DNA of 64,000 nucleotides from Halopiger goleimassiliensis (GCF_000455345.1 NZ_HG315690.1:62001-126000); one strand, 5' to 3'. Counted from the stretch's first letter, positions 50,788 through 60,257 are shown. Numbers and translations: made by a program. Notes: a model not told the origin generated them from the letters alone.

Positions 50788-52151
50788 GCACGAAGACGCC
50801 CTCGGAGGAGGACATCCTCCGTCCGGTCAACCTGTTCACGAAGAAGTACCTGATCCTGTTTGGCATCTGCGCCCTGGCGTTCGGAGCGTACCTCGTCGCG
50901 TGGGCCTACCAGCTCCAGCAAGGGCTGATCGTCACCGGCCTCGGCGACTGGGGGACCGGCGGCGGCGCGACGTGGGGCCTGTACATCGGCGCGTTCATCT
51001 GGTGGGTCGGCATCGCCCACGGGGGGATCATCCTCTCGGCTGCGGTGCGCCTGCTCGGGATGGACCGCTACATGCCGGTCGCACGACTGGCCGAGATGTT
51101 GACGCTGGCCGGCCTCTCTGCCGCCGGCTTCTACATCCTGGTCCACATGGGTCGACCGGACCGGATGGTGACGAGCATCATCGGTCACTACCACATCACG
51201 GTCAACAACTCGCCGCTGGTGTGGGACGTGACGGTCATCACGGCCTACTTCGTGATGACGGCGACCTACCTCGGGCTGACGTTGCGCTACGACGTCAACC
51301 GCCTGCGCGATCAGCTGCCGGACCGCTTCGAGCCGATCTACAAGATCATGACGATCGGCTACACGAAAGAGGAAGACGAGGTCATCGAGCGGATGGTCTG
51401 GTGGCTGGCCGCTGCGGTCATCATCATGGCCCCGCTCCTGCTCCACGGTGGCGTCATTCCGTGGCTGTTCTCGCTGCTGCCGGCGATGCCGGCCTGGACC
51501 GGGGCGATCCAGGGGCCGCAGTTCCTCTCGATCGCACTGACCTCGGCGATCAGCGGCGTGATCCTCGTCGCCGCGGCGTTCCGCCGCGCCTACGACTGGG
51601 ACCACATCATTACGGACGACATCTTCCGTGGCCTGCTGCTGTGGCTCGGATTCTTCTGCCTGCTGTTCCTGTGGTTCCAGCTGCAACAGCTGGTCAACGG
51701 CTCGTTCCTCGGGCCGGTCGACCAGGCCGAGGCCACCGCGCACAAGCTCGAGCACCCGATCTACATCATCTCGATGCTGATGGTGCTTGGAGTGCTCGTG
51801 TTCATCTTCCTGCAGGGGATCCGTCCCGCGCTGTTCAGCAAGGCCCGCGCCATCGGTGCCGGCCTCGTCGTGCTGACGGCGACCTTCCTCGAGAAACTGC
51901 TGTTCGTCGTGGAAGGGTTCATGGATCCGCACTTCAACATCTACGCTGCCACGCCCGGAGAGTACTTCCCGAGCGCGATCGAGTGGATGTCGCTGGCCGG
52001 CACGATCGGGTTGGTCGTGCTGTTCTTCATGGTTCTCTCGCGGTTCGTCCCAGTGGTCGAACTCCACGCGATCGAACACCTCCGGGGCGACCACGGCCAC
52101 GGCCACGAAGAACCGGCTGACTCAGCTACCGAACAAGAGGTGAAAGCATGA
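50784..52151 (+). CDS. NrfD/PsrC-family quinol-binding membrane subunit
   Basis: 455 residues with about ten membrane helices. Typical NrfD features: the N-terminal helix (KYLILFGICALAFGAYLVAWAY) and a quinone-site segment (WWVGIAHGGIILSAAVRLLGMDRYMPVARLAEMLTLAGL, read in parts), plus PDRMVTSIIGHYHITVNNSPLVWDVTVITAYFVM. Its fold matches PsrC and ActC, which oxidise or reduce quinols in the membrane and hand electrons to an iron-sulfur partner, here the upstream gene product. It is coupled upstream (ATGA) and downstream: its stop overlaps the first small membrane protein by four bases. With menaquinone genes in the same window, menaquinol is the likely substrate. Confidence 0.88.
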   Translation: MSTKTPSEEDILRPVNLFTKKYLILFGICALAFGAYLVAWAYQLQQGLIVTGLGDWGTGGGATWGLYIGAFIWWVGIAHGGIILSAAVRLLGMDRYMPVARLAEMLTLAGLSAAGFYILVHMGRPDRMVTSIIGHYHITVNNSPLVWDVTVITAYFVMTATYLGLTLRYDVNRLRDQLPDRFEPIYKIMTIGYTKEEDEVIERMVWWLAAAVIIMAPLLLHGGVIPWLFSLLPAMPAWTGAIQGPQFLSIALTSAISGVILVAAAFRRAYDWDHIITDDIFRGLLLWLGFFCLLFLWFQLQQLVNGSFLGPVDQAEATAHKLEHPIYIISMLMVLGVLVFIFLQGIRPALFSKARAIGAGLVVLTATFLEKLLFVVEGFMDPHFNIYAATPGEYFPSAIEWMSLAGTIGLVVLFFMVLSRFVPVVELHAIEHLRGDHGHGHEEPADSATEQEVKA

Positions 52152-52462
52152 GCGTCACTACCACGTTCGCGGCCGCACTCTCGTCGATCCTCTACCACGG
52201 ATACGACGGGACCGAAGGGTTCACCGGATTCGTCAACGAGGGTACCTGGGTCATCTTCGCGTTGATCCTGGTGCCCATCTACATCATGGTCATCGCCTGG
52301 TTTACCGGTACACCGCGCGATACCAAGTCCGGGTTCCTGGGCATCTCGTACCTCGTCGGCTTCACGACGTCGATGTGGGTCGGGATGTTCTTCCTGACGG
52401 TCCTGATCGGGATCGTCTTCTACGGCGGTGCGCCGGAACCGATCGGCGCTACCGGCCCGTAA
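52148..52462 (+). CDS. Small two-helix membrane protein A of the FeS-NrfD operon
   Basis: 104 residues: LSSILYHGYDGTEGFTGFVN at the N-terminus, helix ~33-55 (WVIFALILVPIYIMVIAWF), loop TGTPRDTKSGFLG, helix ~70-92 (GFTTSMWVGMFFLTVLIGI), and the tail GAPEPIGATGP. Start ATG 52148 overlaps the NrfD stop (ATGA), so it belongs to the same complex. Role unknown; position suggests an accessory membrane subunit stabilising NrfD or contacting the donor. It is closely similar to the next gene. Confidence 0.8.
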   Translation: MSVTTTFAAALSSILYHGYDGTEGFTGFVNEGTWVIFALILVPIYIMVIAWFTGTPRDTKSGFLGISYLVGFTTSMWVGMFFLTVLIGIVFYGGAPEPIGATGP

Positions 52463-52622
52463 TACCGGTCCACAGACGGTTCGTCTTTTTTCGCGCTCAC
52501 GTCCGAAACGACCGTTCCGTACTTCTCGCGTCCTACTGCGACACCATCCACTCCGCCGAGGACGTTAACCGCTTGAACATCCATGCACCAGCACCACCGT
52601 CCAGCAAGTGATCCGTCGTGGT

Positions 52623-52928
52623 ATGGTTTCAGTCTCCGCCCTCGAGACGGTCCTCTATCACGGCTACGAGGGGACTGCCGGATTAACGGGCTTTCCGAAC
52701 ACGGGGACGTGGCTCATCTTCGGCGTCGTCCTGTTGCCGATCTACGTGATGGTCGTCGCGTGGTTCACGGGCGTTCCACGTGATCCGAAAACCGGGCTCA
52801 TCGGTGTCACCTATCTCGTGGGGCTGGTGACGTCGATGTGGGTCAGCATGCTGATCCTGACGGTCCTGCTCGGCATCGTCTTCTTCGGCGGCGCGCCCGA
52901 ACCGCTCGGGCCGACCGGCCCGACCTGA
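52623..52928 (+). CDS. Small two-helix membrane protein B, tandem paralogue
   Basis: 101 residues with the same plan as A: ALETVLYHGYEGTAGLTGFP, helix (WLIFGVVLLPIYVMVVAWF), loop TGVPRDPKTGLIG, helix (GLVTSMWVSMLILTVLLGI), tail GAPEPLGPTGPT. ATG 52623 was preferred over 52608, giving the same N-terminal form. The 160-base gap from copy A is unexplained; the copy may have its own promoter. A two-gene array of such short subunits suggests a heterodimer or alternative subunits used under different conditions. Confidence 0.8.
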   Translation: MVSVSALETVLYHGYEGTAGLTGFPNTGTWLIFGVVLLPIYVMVVAWFTGVPRDPKTGLIGVTYLVGLVTSMWVSMLILTVLLGIVFFGGAPEPLGPTGPT

Positions 52929-53014
52929 GGCCGCAGCGAATCCGGCGTTCGCGTAGCGAACCATCACACGTATCCCGTTCGGCGACCTTCTCTCGGATAA
53001 CGCAAACGCCTACC

Positions 53015-54106
53015 ATGAGTATCACCGAACACGAACTCAAGATCAGACTCGAGGAGATCGAGGATCCCGACATCGGCGAGGACATCGTCTCCCTGGGGCT
53101 GGTCAACGACGTCACCATCGAGGACGAAACCGCCAGGATCTCGCTGGCGTTGAACGCACCCTACGCCCCGTCAGAGATGGAACTGGGGAACGAAATCCGC
53201 GACCTCTGTGACGAGGTCGGCCTCGAGGCCGACCTCCGCGCACACGTCGGCGAGGAACACGGGTTCGACGATACGGTCCTCCCCCGGGTTCGCAACGTCA
53301 TCGCCGTCTCCTCCGGGAAGGGCGGCGTCGGCAAGACCACCGTCGCGGCCAACCTCGCGGCCGGCCTCGAAAAGCGCGGCGCGATGGTCGGCATCCTCGA
53401 CGCGGACATTCACGGCCCGAACGTGCCCCGCATTCTGCCGGTCGAGGGCGAACCGGGCGTCATGCCCAACGAGGACATCGTCCCGCCGCGCTCCGACGGC
53501 GTCCGCGTCATCAGCATGGGCTTCATGACCGAGGAGGAGGACGACCCCGCCATCCTGCGGGGACCGATGGTCAACAAGTTCATGATGAAGTTCCTCGAGG
53601 GCGTCGAGTGGGGCCGCCTCGACTACCTCATCGTCGACCTGCCCCCGGGCACCGGCGACGCGACGCTAAACCTGCTGCAGTCGATGCCCGTGACGGGATC
53701 GGTCGTCGTCACGACGCCTCAGGAGATGGCTTTAGACGACACCCGAAAGGGGATCCAGATGTTCAACAAGCACGATACGCCGGTACTGGGCGTCGTCGAA
53801 AACATGAGCTCGTTCGTCTGTCCATCCTGTGGCGATCAGCACGGCCTGTTCGGGACGGAAGGAGCCGACGCCATCGTCGAGAACTACGACGTGCCGCTGC
53901 TGGGCCGCATCCCGATCCACCCCGACTTCGGCGCGGACGACACGGCCGGCCCGCTCGTCAAGGACGACGACAGCCCGGTCCAGGAGTACGTCGAGGACGT
54001 CGTCGGCGAGGTCGCCGACCGGATCGGCGAGACGAACCGACGCATCGTCGCCGAACACACCGACGACGAACCGTTCGACACGCTCCCGACCGAGACCGAG
54101 GACTGA
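53015..54106 (+). CDS. Mrp/NBP35-family iron-sulfur scaffold ATPase
   Basis: 363 residues. The N-terminal ~90 residues are a DUF59 (MIP18-like) domain (ELKIRLEEIEDPDIGEDIVSLGLV...). The deviant Walker P-loop is VSSGKGGVGKTTVAANLA (~98-115), with switch ILDADIHGPNVPRIL and DLPPGTGDATL. The cluster-binding Cys pair lies in VCPSCGDQ (~270). The family holds and transfers 4Fe-4S clusters; next to a four-cluster protein it may assemble that subunit. Starts at ATG 53015, 86 bases after small protein B, the same strand, so it may be last in the operon. Confidence 0.92.
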   Translation: MSITEHELKIRLEEIEDPDIGEDIVSLGLVNDVTIEDETARISLALNAPYAPSEMELGNEIRDLCDEVGLEADLRAHVGEEHGFDDTVLPRVRNVIAVSSGKGGVGKTTVAANLAAGLEKRGAMVGILDADIHGPNVPRILPVEGEPGVMPNEDIVPPRSDGVRVISMGFMTEEEDDPAILRGPMVNKFMMKFLEGVEWGRLDYLIVDLPPGTGDATLNLLQSMPVTGSVVVTTPQEMALDDTRKGIQMFNKHDTPVLGVVENMSSFVCPSCGDQHGLFGTEGADAIVENYDVPLLGRIPIHPDFGADDTAGPLVKDDDSPVQEYVEDVVGEVADRIGETNRRIVAEHTDDEPFDTLPTETED

Positions 54107-54200
54107 TCGGTTCGCCGACCACGCCGTCGATCTCGGGTTTCGTCTCCGCTTTAGTTTCTCAGGACGAGTTCGCACGGACTGGAGCGACCAGCCTGCGGAG

Positions 54201-54974
54201 TCAGACGATCAGGTAGAGCCCGGTCGGGAGCAACACGACGCCCAGAACCGCCTCGAGGGCGTCGGGATCGACGCGGTGGGCGATCACCCAGCCGCCGACG
54301 GCACCGAAAACGATCGGCACGCCGGTGACGAGCGCGAACGGGACCGAAATCGCGTCCTGAAACGCGTAGCCGCCGGCGGCGAATCCGGAGAGGAAAATCG
54401 CCTGCGTCTGGGCGACGCCGAGCGCGACGAGCATCGGGACGCCGAGCACGACCAGCGCCGGAACCGCGATCACCGGGCCGCCGATGCCGACGAGGCCGGC
54501 CGCCGCGCCGAGGACGACGCCGACCGCGCCGAAGGTGACCTGCCCCCGTCGCGTCGCCGCGTCGACGCGTGTCACGCGTGGTAGTTCGCGGACTCGCCTG
54601 TAGACGAGGACGATCCCGGTGCCGGCCGTGAGCACGCCCAGCAGGACGCCGAAGAGCCGCCGCGAGACGGAGGCGTTGAGTGCGGTGCCGGCCAGCGCAC
54701 CGAACACGCTGGTCGCGCTCAGCAGGATCGCCAGCAGCCGTCCCTCGTCGCCGAGCAGTTCCCCCGAGCGGGCGTAGCCGACCGCGCCGACGATGCCGAC
54801 GGCGACGAACAGAACGTGAGCCGTGCCGGCGACCTCCGCCGAGGATAGCGGCGTCCCCAGATAGAGGGCGATGGTGACGAAGATGCCGCCCGCGCCGATC
54901 GTCGTACAGCCGATCCCCGCCAGTACGGAGACGGCGACCAGCGCGAGCAGGCCCTCGAGCGGGATCGGAACCAC
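54201..54974 (-). CDS. TauE/SafE-family permease
   Basis: 257 residues, about eight membrane helices in two halves. ALVAVSVLAGIGCTTIGAGGIFVTIALYL and AAAGLVGIGGPVIAVPALVV, in parts, are the two Gly-rich repeats of the TauE/SafE family, which moves sulfonates, sulfite or small acids. The last helix ends LLPTGLYLIV. The start is GTG at 54974 (VVPIPLEGLL); upstream frame sequence is polar and unlike the family. It lies 43 bases after the asparagine-synthase-like gene on the same strand and may be co-transcribed. Confidence 0.85.
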   Translation of the reverse strand: MVPIPLEGLLALVAVSVLAGIGCTTIGAGGIFVTIALYLGTPLSSAEVAGTAHVLFVAVGIVGAVGYARSGELLGDEGRLLAILLSATSVFGALAGTALNASVSRRLFGVLLGVLTAGTGIVLVYRRVRELPRVTRVDAATRRGQVTFGAVGVVLGAAAGLVGIGGPVIAVPALVVLGVPMLVALGVAQTQAIFLSGFAAGGYAFQDAISVPFALVTGVPIVFGAVGGWVIAHRVDPDALEAVLGVVLLPTGLYLIV

Positions 54975-55017
54975 TGTACCGGCCGTTCCACGACTGACGT
55001 GAAAACGTTCCCTGCCG

Positions 55018-56160
55018 TCAGTCGGTGCGTCGGTCGTCGTCCTCGAGCAGGGATTCGACGTACTTCGTGACGTGGTCGTCCATTCGCCGCTTGAAGCCGT
55101 TCTGACGCGCCAACCGATCGAGTTCCCGGGCCACGAGACTGCCGTACTGGACGGCTTTCTTGTCCCGCGTCGCCACCTCGTCGGGGAGGAAGTCGGCGGC
55201 GACGGTGCGGAAGCCACGTTTTCGGGTCTCGTCGTCGGCGAGGAGTTCCGTAGGCAAACGCAGGGCGGCCGCTACGACGGCGTCGTGCAACAACGGTGCG
55301 ACGGGCTCGAGGCCGGTCGCCCGAATCGTGAGCACGTCACGGGGGAGTTGCTCGGGGAGACTGCGGATCCCTTCGCGGACGGCCCCACGGGTCGTCTCGG
55401 CCTCGACGCGGTGGTCGAGTCGGACGACCTTCTCGTAGCCGCCGAACAGTTCGTCGGCCCCCTGACCGACCGCCAGTCCGTCGAAGCCGTCCGCGGCGAC
55501 CCGCTCGCCGACCAGATACAGCGGGAGGGCGATCTGGACGTCCATCGCGTTCGTTCGCCCCGTCGCGCGAGCGATGTCGGGTACCGCACGCTCGAGGTCC
55601 GCTGGCTCGAGTTCGACGACCGTCAGGTCCCGCCCCATCACGTCCGCGGCCGTACGAGCAGCCTCGACGTCGTGGCTGTCCGGGAAGCCGACGACGTAGA
55701 GCGGCGCGTCGAGTAGTTCGGCCACGAACGCGGAGTCGACGCCGCCGGAGAAGGCGACCGCGACCTCGAGGTCGGACGCACGGACGGCCTCGGCCGCTGA
55801 TCGGATCGCCGCCTCGAGCGCCTCGAGTGCGGCCTCGGCGTCGGTCTCCGGGTCGGGGTCCGGCAGCGTCCACTGTGTGTCGAACGCGGCCTCGGTCCCT
55901 CGGTCGTCCTCGAGCGACGCCACGTCGGTCGCCGTTCCCGGGGGCACGGGAACCGGCTCCTCGAGGTCGCCGGGCCGGAACGCCCAGCCGCGAGACGCCG
56001 TCACGGGACCGGTTCGTTCGACGAACAGCGGCTCGCGGCCCAGCACGTCACGCACGAGCGTCCCATCGACGACGCCAGCGAAGCCGGTCGTCCCCGGGAA
56101 TGGCTCGCCGTCCTTGATCGCTTCGCGGATGAGGTCGGGATCCGCCCCCCGCAGCGTCAT
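55018..56160 (-). CDS. Asparagine-synthase-like PP-loop ATPase without a working glutaminase domain
   Basis: 380 residues. The ATP pyrophosphatase loop is VAFSGGVDSAFVAELL (~142-157), and GQGADELFGGYEKVVRLDHR is the asparagine-synthase C-domain signature; RKRGFRTVAADFLPDEVATRDKKAVQYGS also fits. The N-terminal ~110 residues look like a shortened, cysteine-free Ntn domain (GFAGVVDGTLVRDVLGREPLF), so it cannot use glutamine itself. Its substrate could be a tRNA, amide or modified base, as in several AsnB-like enzymes. Its ATG overlaps the PHP-domain stop by four bases, so the two are co-translated. Confidence 0.82.
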   Translation of the reverse strand: MTLRGADPDLIREAIKDGEPFPGTTGFAGVVDGTLVRDVLGREPLFVERTGPVTASRGWAFRPGDLEEPVPVPPGTATDVASLEDDRGTEAAFDTQWTLPDPDPETDAEAALEALEAAIRSAAEAVRASDLEVAVAFSGGVDSAFVAELLDAPLYVVGFPDSHDVEAARTAADVMGRDLTVVELEPADLERAVPDIARATGRTNAMDVQIALPLYLVGERVAADGFDGLAVGQGADELFGGYEKVVRLDHRVEAETTRGAVREGIRSLPEQLPRDVLTIRATGLEPVAPLLHDAVVAAALRLPTELLADDETRKRGFRTVAADFLPDEVATRDKKAVQYGSLVARELDRLARQNGFKRRMDDHVTKYVESLLEDDDRRTD

Positions 56161-56843
56161 TGGAACAACCCCATGATGCCGCTTCGGACCCGTCGGCTGA
56201 CGCCGCCGGCCGCCTGTCGGAAGCTGATCCGCCAGGGCGTGCGCTTTCCTTCGACCGACGTCTTCCCCTCGCGGATCGCCTCGAGGATCGCGTCGGCGGA
56301 GCGTTCGTCGGCGTCGACCCGGGTGACGGCCTGACCAACCATCTCGCTGATGTGGGCGTCGCTCCCGGCGGTCATCGGCAGGTTCCGCGTCCGGGCGTAG
56401 CGCCGGGCCTGTCTGTTCGAGCGCCCGGTCAACAGCCGGGAGTTGTACACCTCGATCGCGTCGCCGTTGGCCAGTTCCTCCCGTGAGATGCGCGCGATGA
56501 CGCCGTGTCGCGACTCCTGAAACGGATGGGGGATCACCGCCAACCCACCCAGATCGTGGATCGCTTCGATCGTCGTCTCGAAGGAGAGGCCGGGCGGGAT
56601 AGGTTCCTCGATGCCCAGTCCGAGCACGTGGCCGGCCTTGCTCGAGATCTCCATCCCGGGGATTCCGACGAGGTCGTACTCCGGGGCCAGGGCAGCGGCC
56701 TCGAGGCTCGCGTCGATTTCGTCGTGATCGGTGATCGCGATCGCGTCGAGGCCGACCGCCTGTGCCTGCTCGAGGATGAGTTCGACGGGGTCACGGCCGT
56801 CGTACGACAGCTCGGAGTGGGCGTGGAGTTCGACCGACAGCAC
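56157..56843 (-). CDS. PHP-domain metal-dependent phosphoesterase
   Basis: 228 residues. Metal ligands are placed as in the PHP family: ELHAHSELSYDG (H-x-H at the start), AITDHDEID, GMEISSKAGHVLG, VIPHPF and AGSDAH. Such proteins hydrolyse phosphate esters, often nucleotides, using three metals. The start is a GTG at 56843 (reads VLSVELHAHS), so the metal motif is at the extreme N-terminus as the family requires; a longer frame to 57074 is rejected. The C-terminal ~40 residues (GKRTPWRISFRQAAGGVSRRVRSG) are basic. First gene of an operon with the AsnB-like gene. Confidence 0.88.
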   Translation of the reverse strand: MLSVELHAHSELSYDGRDPVELILEQAQAVGLDAIAITDHDEIDASLEAAALAPEYDLVGIPGMEISSKAGHVLGLGIEEPIPPGLSFETTIEAIHDLGGLAVIPHPFQESRHGVIARISREELANGDAIEVYNSRLLTGRSNRQARRYARTRNLPMTAGSDAHISEMVGQAVTRVDADERSADAILEAIREGKTSVEGKRTPWRISFRQAAGGVSRRVRSGIMGLFQ

Positions 56844-57067
56844 ACCCGTTCGTTTATCACGCCTGATGAAAAGCGCCCCGGTCCGACCGTTGGCTCGCGA
56901 AATCGGATCACCGACTGCTGCTCGCTCGACCCGGATCGCGCTCGGCCATCGATTCATCTGAACCGCTGGCGACTGTGATCGAACTGATGGATTAGTCCTT
57001 GACTCTTTCAATGAATATCCGACTGAAACGATGGGGGTCCGGGAAGAATGGAAGATCACTGTTTTTA

Positions 57068-57885
57068 GCTTCAACCCAACAAGGCTTCATCTGAAACCGT
57101 GAGCGGGGCAAGCCAGTCGATCGTCCACGACGGCTTCAACCCAACAAGGGTTCGTCTGAAACCCGTCCAGATCGGGTCCGCGAGGTTGTAGCCGCCGCTT
57201 CAACCCAACAAGGGTTCGTCTGAAACCGGCCTTGAGGCTCTGTATCCCTTCGTAGATCGACAAGCGCTTCAACCCAACAAGGGTTCGTCTGAAACCAATA
57301 CAGGCTATGGTGACGTCGATCTCACGGTTGCTTCAACCCAACAAGGGTTCGTCTGAAACCCCCATGGATTTCGCTCGATCGAGCAGACGGTGATTTGCTT
57401 CAACCCAACAAGGGTTCGTCTGAAACTCTGTCATTCCCTTGTACTGGATTGCCAGTATAGGGGCTTCAACCCAACAAGGGTTCGTCTGAAACCAGCAGTC
57501 GCGTGACCCGTCGTCAGCGTGTAGTCGAGCTTCAACCCAACAAGGGTTCGTCTGAAACCCGGCGCAGTCATGCGGTTAGTGCCTCCACCCTGTGCTTCAA
57601 CCCAACAAGGGTTCGTCTGAAACCATTCTCGATTGACCCAGCGGGTCAGTAACTTGTGAGCTTCAACCCAACAAGGGTTCGTCTGAAACGGCTGGCGTGT
57701 ACTTCGGGCGCGTGAGTGGGATGGAGCTTCAACCCAACAAGGGTTCGTCTGAAACTCGATCGTCTCCTCCTGGACCGAGGTCGGTCGGGGCTTCAACCCA
57801 ACAAGGGTTCGTCTGAAACCGTCGGCATGGCCTACGGCGTCCGTCGGTACAAAATGCTTCAACCCAACAAGGGTTCGTCTGAAAC
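57068..57885 (-). CRISPR. CRISPR array, 13 repeats and 12 spacers, type I-B-like haloarchaeal repeat
   Basis: Thirteen copies of a 30-base repeat beginning GCTTCAACCCAACAAGGG and ending GTCTGAAAC on the plus strand. Starts are at 57068, 57133, 57197, 57266, 57330, 57397, 57463, 57529, 57594, 57660, 57726, 57790 and 57856. The twelve spacers are 34-39 bases (35, 34, 39, 34, 37, 36, 36, 35, 36, 36, 34, 36 from left). On the minus strand the repeat begins GTTTCAGACGAACCC, the familiar orientation of haloarchaeal I-B arrays, so transcription is probably leftward from a leader near 57886-58060. The leftmost repeat (57068) has two substitutions, the usual decay at the leader-distal end. No cas gene lies within the window. 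Confidence 0.97.
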
Positions 57886-58060
57886 CATGGCCGATTTCGG
57901 GCCGTCAGGCTGGCTAAAGGCCGCATTCCTCAAAGGCTTTCCGTCGACCTGCAATAGCAGGTCACTCCCGGGGGGTCGATGGAATGAAGGGACCACCGAG
58001 AGAAACCAGAATTCAGTTCGACTAGTGAATACACAAATGTGCATATGGAAACCCCTTTAC
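57886..58060 (-). promoter_or_regulatory. Probable CRISPR leader and purL promoter region
   Basis: About 200 bases separate the intact leader-proximal repeat from purL. The half next to purL is AT-rich (about 58005-58050, ACTAGTGAATACACAAATG) and should contain both the leftward CRISPR promoter and the rightward purL promoter. No gene fits. The leader assignment follows from the repeat orientation and the decayed repeat at the other end. Confidence 0.6.
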
Positions 58061-58085
58061 CCCCCGACTTCCACCACCGACATGA

Positions 58086-60257
58086 ATGAGTCTTGCCGAG
58101 TCGGATCGCGAACTCGTCGTCGAGGAACTGGGGCGTGAGCCGACCCCAGCCGAGGCGGCGCTGTTCGAGAACCTCTGGAGCGAACACTGCGCGTACCGCT
58201 CCTCGAGACCCCTCCTCTCCGCGTTCGAGAGCGAGGGCGAGCAGGTCGTCGTCGGGCCGGGTGACGATGCGGCGGTCGTCGCGCTACCGAATGGCGAGGA
58301 CGCCGAGAGCGACGCGGAGACGTACATTACGCTCGGGATCGAGAGCCACAACCACCCCTCGTACGTCGACCCGTTCGACGGGGCCGCGACGGGCGTCGGC
58401 GGCATCGTCCGGGACACCATGTCGATGGGTGCCTACCCCATCGCGCTGGCGGATTCGCTGTACTTCGGCGAGTTCGACCGCGAGCACTCGAAGTACCTCT
58501 TCGAGGGCGTCGTCGAAGGGATCAGCCACTATGGCAACTGCATCGGCGTCCCCACCGTCGCGGGGAGCGTCGACTTCCACCCCGACTACGAGGGCAATCC
58601 GCTCGTGAACGTCGCCTGCGTCGGCCTGACGGACGAAGACCGACTCGTCACCGCGGAAGCCCAGGAACCGGGGAACAAGCTCGTGCTGGTCGGCAACGCT
58701 ACCGGCCGCGACGGCCTCGGCGGGGCCTCCTTCGCTAGCGAGGACCTCTCGGAGGACGCCGAGACCGAGGACCGGCCAGCAGTCCAGGTCGGCGACCCCT
58801 ACGCCGAGAAACTGCTCATCGAAGCCAACGAGCAACTGATCGAAGAGGGCCTGATCGAGTCCGCTCGCGACCTCGGGGCGGCCGGCCTGGGTGGGGCCTC
58901 GAGCGAGATGGTCGCCAAGGGCGGCCTCGGCGCGCACATCGAACTCGAGCGGGTCCACCAGCGCGAACCGAACATGAACGCCCTCGAGATCCTGCTCGCG
59001 GAGTCTCAGGAGCGGATGTGTTACGAGGTCGAACCGGAGAACGTCGACCGAGTGCGCGAGATCGCGGAGCGGTTCGACCTCGGCTGTTCGGTCATCGGCG
59101 AAGTGACCGACGGTAACTACGTCGCCACGTTCGAAGGCGAGACGGTCGTCGACGTGGATGCCTACTTCCTCGGCGAGGGCGCGCCGATGAACGACCTCGA
59201 GAGCGAGGAACCGGCCCAGCCCGAGACGGACCTTCCCGACGCTGACCTCGAGGAAGCCTTCGAGACCGTCGTCTCGAGCCCGAACACGGCCTCGAAACGG
59301 TGGGTCTACCGCCAGTACGATCACGAGGTCGGCGTCCGGACGAGCGTCGGGCCGGGCGACGACGCGGCGATCGTCGCGGTCCGCGAAGCGGGACAGGGAC
59401 TCGCCATCTCCTCGGGTGCCGCGCCGAACTGGACCGACGTCGCGCCGTACGAGGGTGCCCGCGCGGTCGCCCTCGAGAACGCGACGAACGTCGCGGCCAA
59501 GGGCGCGACACCCCACGCGGCGGTCGACTGCCTGAACGGTGGCAACCCCGAGAAGCCCGGCGTCTACGGCGGCTTCGAGGGCATCGTCGACGGTCTGGCC
59601 GACATGTGCGCGACGCTCGAGACGCCGGTCGTCGGGGGCAACGTCTCGCTGTACAACGACTCCGCGGCCGGCCCGATCCCGCCGACGCCGACGCTCGCGC
59701 TCGTCGGGACGAAGGACGGCTACGACGCGCCGCCGCTGTCGGTCACGTCCGCCGACGGCGAACTCCTCCTGATCGGCGACGTCGGTCTCGAGTCGGGGGA
59801 CGTACGCCTCGGCGGCTCCGAGTACCTCGCGCAGTTCGGCGGGAGCGACCGGTTCCCGGCGCTGCCGGACGGCTCCGCCGCGTTCGTCGAGACGCTCGCG
59901 TCCGTCGCCGACGCGGACGCGACGCTCGCCACCCACGACGTCAGCCACGGCGGGCTGGCGGTGTCGCTGGCCGAGATGGTGACTCCCGAGGCCGGTCTCG
60001 AGGTGTCGATTCCCGTTCCCGACGGGACGGCCGGTGCTGCTGGCGCGCTGTTCCACGAACAGCCCGGCCGCGCGCTCGTCCAGACGACCGACCCCGGGGA
60101 AGTCCGCGAGGCGTTCGAGGGCGTCGCGCCGGTCGTCTCGCTCGGGTCGGCGACGACGGACGGCCGACTCGGGATTTCGGTGGCCGACGACACCATCGAG
60201 ACCGACGCGGCGACGATCGCCGACTATCGCTCGACGATCGACGTGGAACTCGAGTAG
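58086..60257 (+). CDS. purL: Phosphoribosylformylglycinamidine synthase subunit PurL
   Basis: 723 residues, the short (purS/purQ-dependent) form. Makes FGAM from FGAR with ATP and ammonia delivered by PurQ. Two AIRS-related ATP-binding halves: [39 protein letters not shown] and [22 protein letters not shown] in the first half, and [22 protein letters not shown] with [15 protein letters not shown] in the second. All features are intact. Start ATG 58086 ([11 protein letters not shown]). purS and purQ are not in view. Monocistronic. Confidence 0.96.
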   Translation: MSLAESDRELVVEELGREPTPAEAALFENLWSEHCAYRSSRPLLSAFESEGEQVVVGPGDDAAVVALPNGEDAESDAETYITLGIESHNHPSYVDPFDGAATGVGGIVRDTMSMGAYPIALADSLYFGEFDREHSKYLFEGVVEGISHYGNCIGVPTVAGSVDFHPDYEGNPLVNVACVGLTDEDRLVTAEAQEPGNKLVLVGNATGRDGLGGASFASEDLSEDAETEDRPAVQVGDPYAEKLLIEANEQLIEEGLIESARDLGAAGLGGASSEMVAKGGLGAHIELERVHQREPNMNALEILLAESQERMCYEVEPENVDRVREIAERFDLGCSVIGEVTDGNYVATFEGETVVDVDAYFLGEGAPMNDLESEEPAQPETDLPDADLEEAFETVVSSPNTASKRWVYRQYDHEVGVRTSVGPGDDAAIVAVREAGQGLAISSGAAPNWTDVAPYEGARAVALENATNVAAKGATPHAAVDCLNGGNPEKPGVYGGFEGIVDGLADMCATLETPVVGGNVSLYNDSAAGPIPPTPTLALVGTKDGYDAPPLSVTSADGELLLIGDVGLESGDVRLGGSEYLAQFGGSDRFPALPDGSAAFVETLASVADADATLATHDVSHGGLAVSLAEMVTPEAGLEVSIPVPDGTAGAAGALFHEQPGRALVQTTDPGEVREAFEGVAPVVSLGSATTDGRLGISVADDTIETDAATIADYRSTIDVELE

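Noticed and set aside
50691-52106. 471-residue open frame on the minus strand
   Set aside because: Antisense of the NrfD gene; its sequence is His/Asp/Arg-rich and lacks membrane or domain signals.
57431-57862. 143-residue minus-strand frame with repeated FRRTLVGLK peptides
   Set aside because: The peptide repeats are translations of the CRISPR repeat, and the frame follows the array period.
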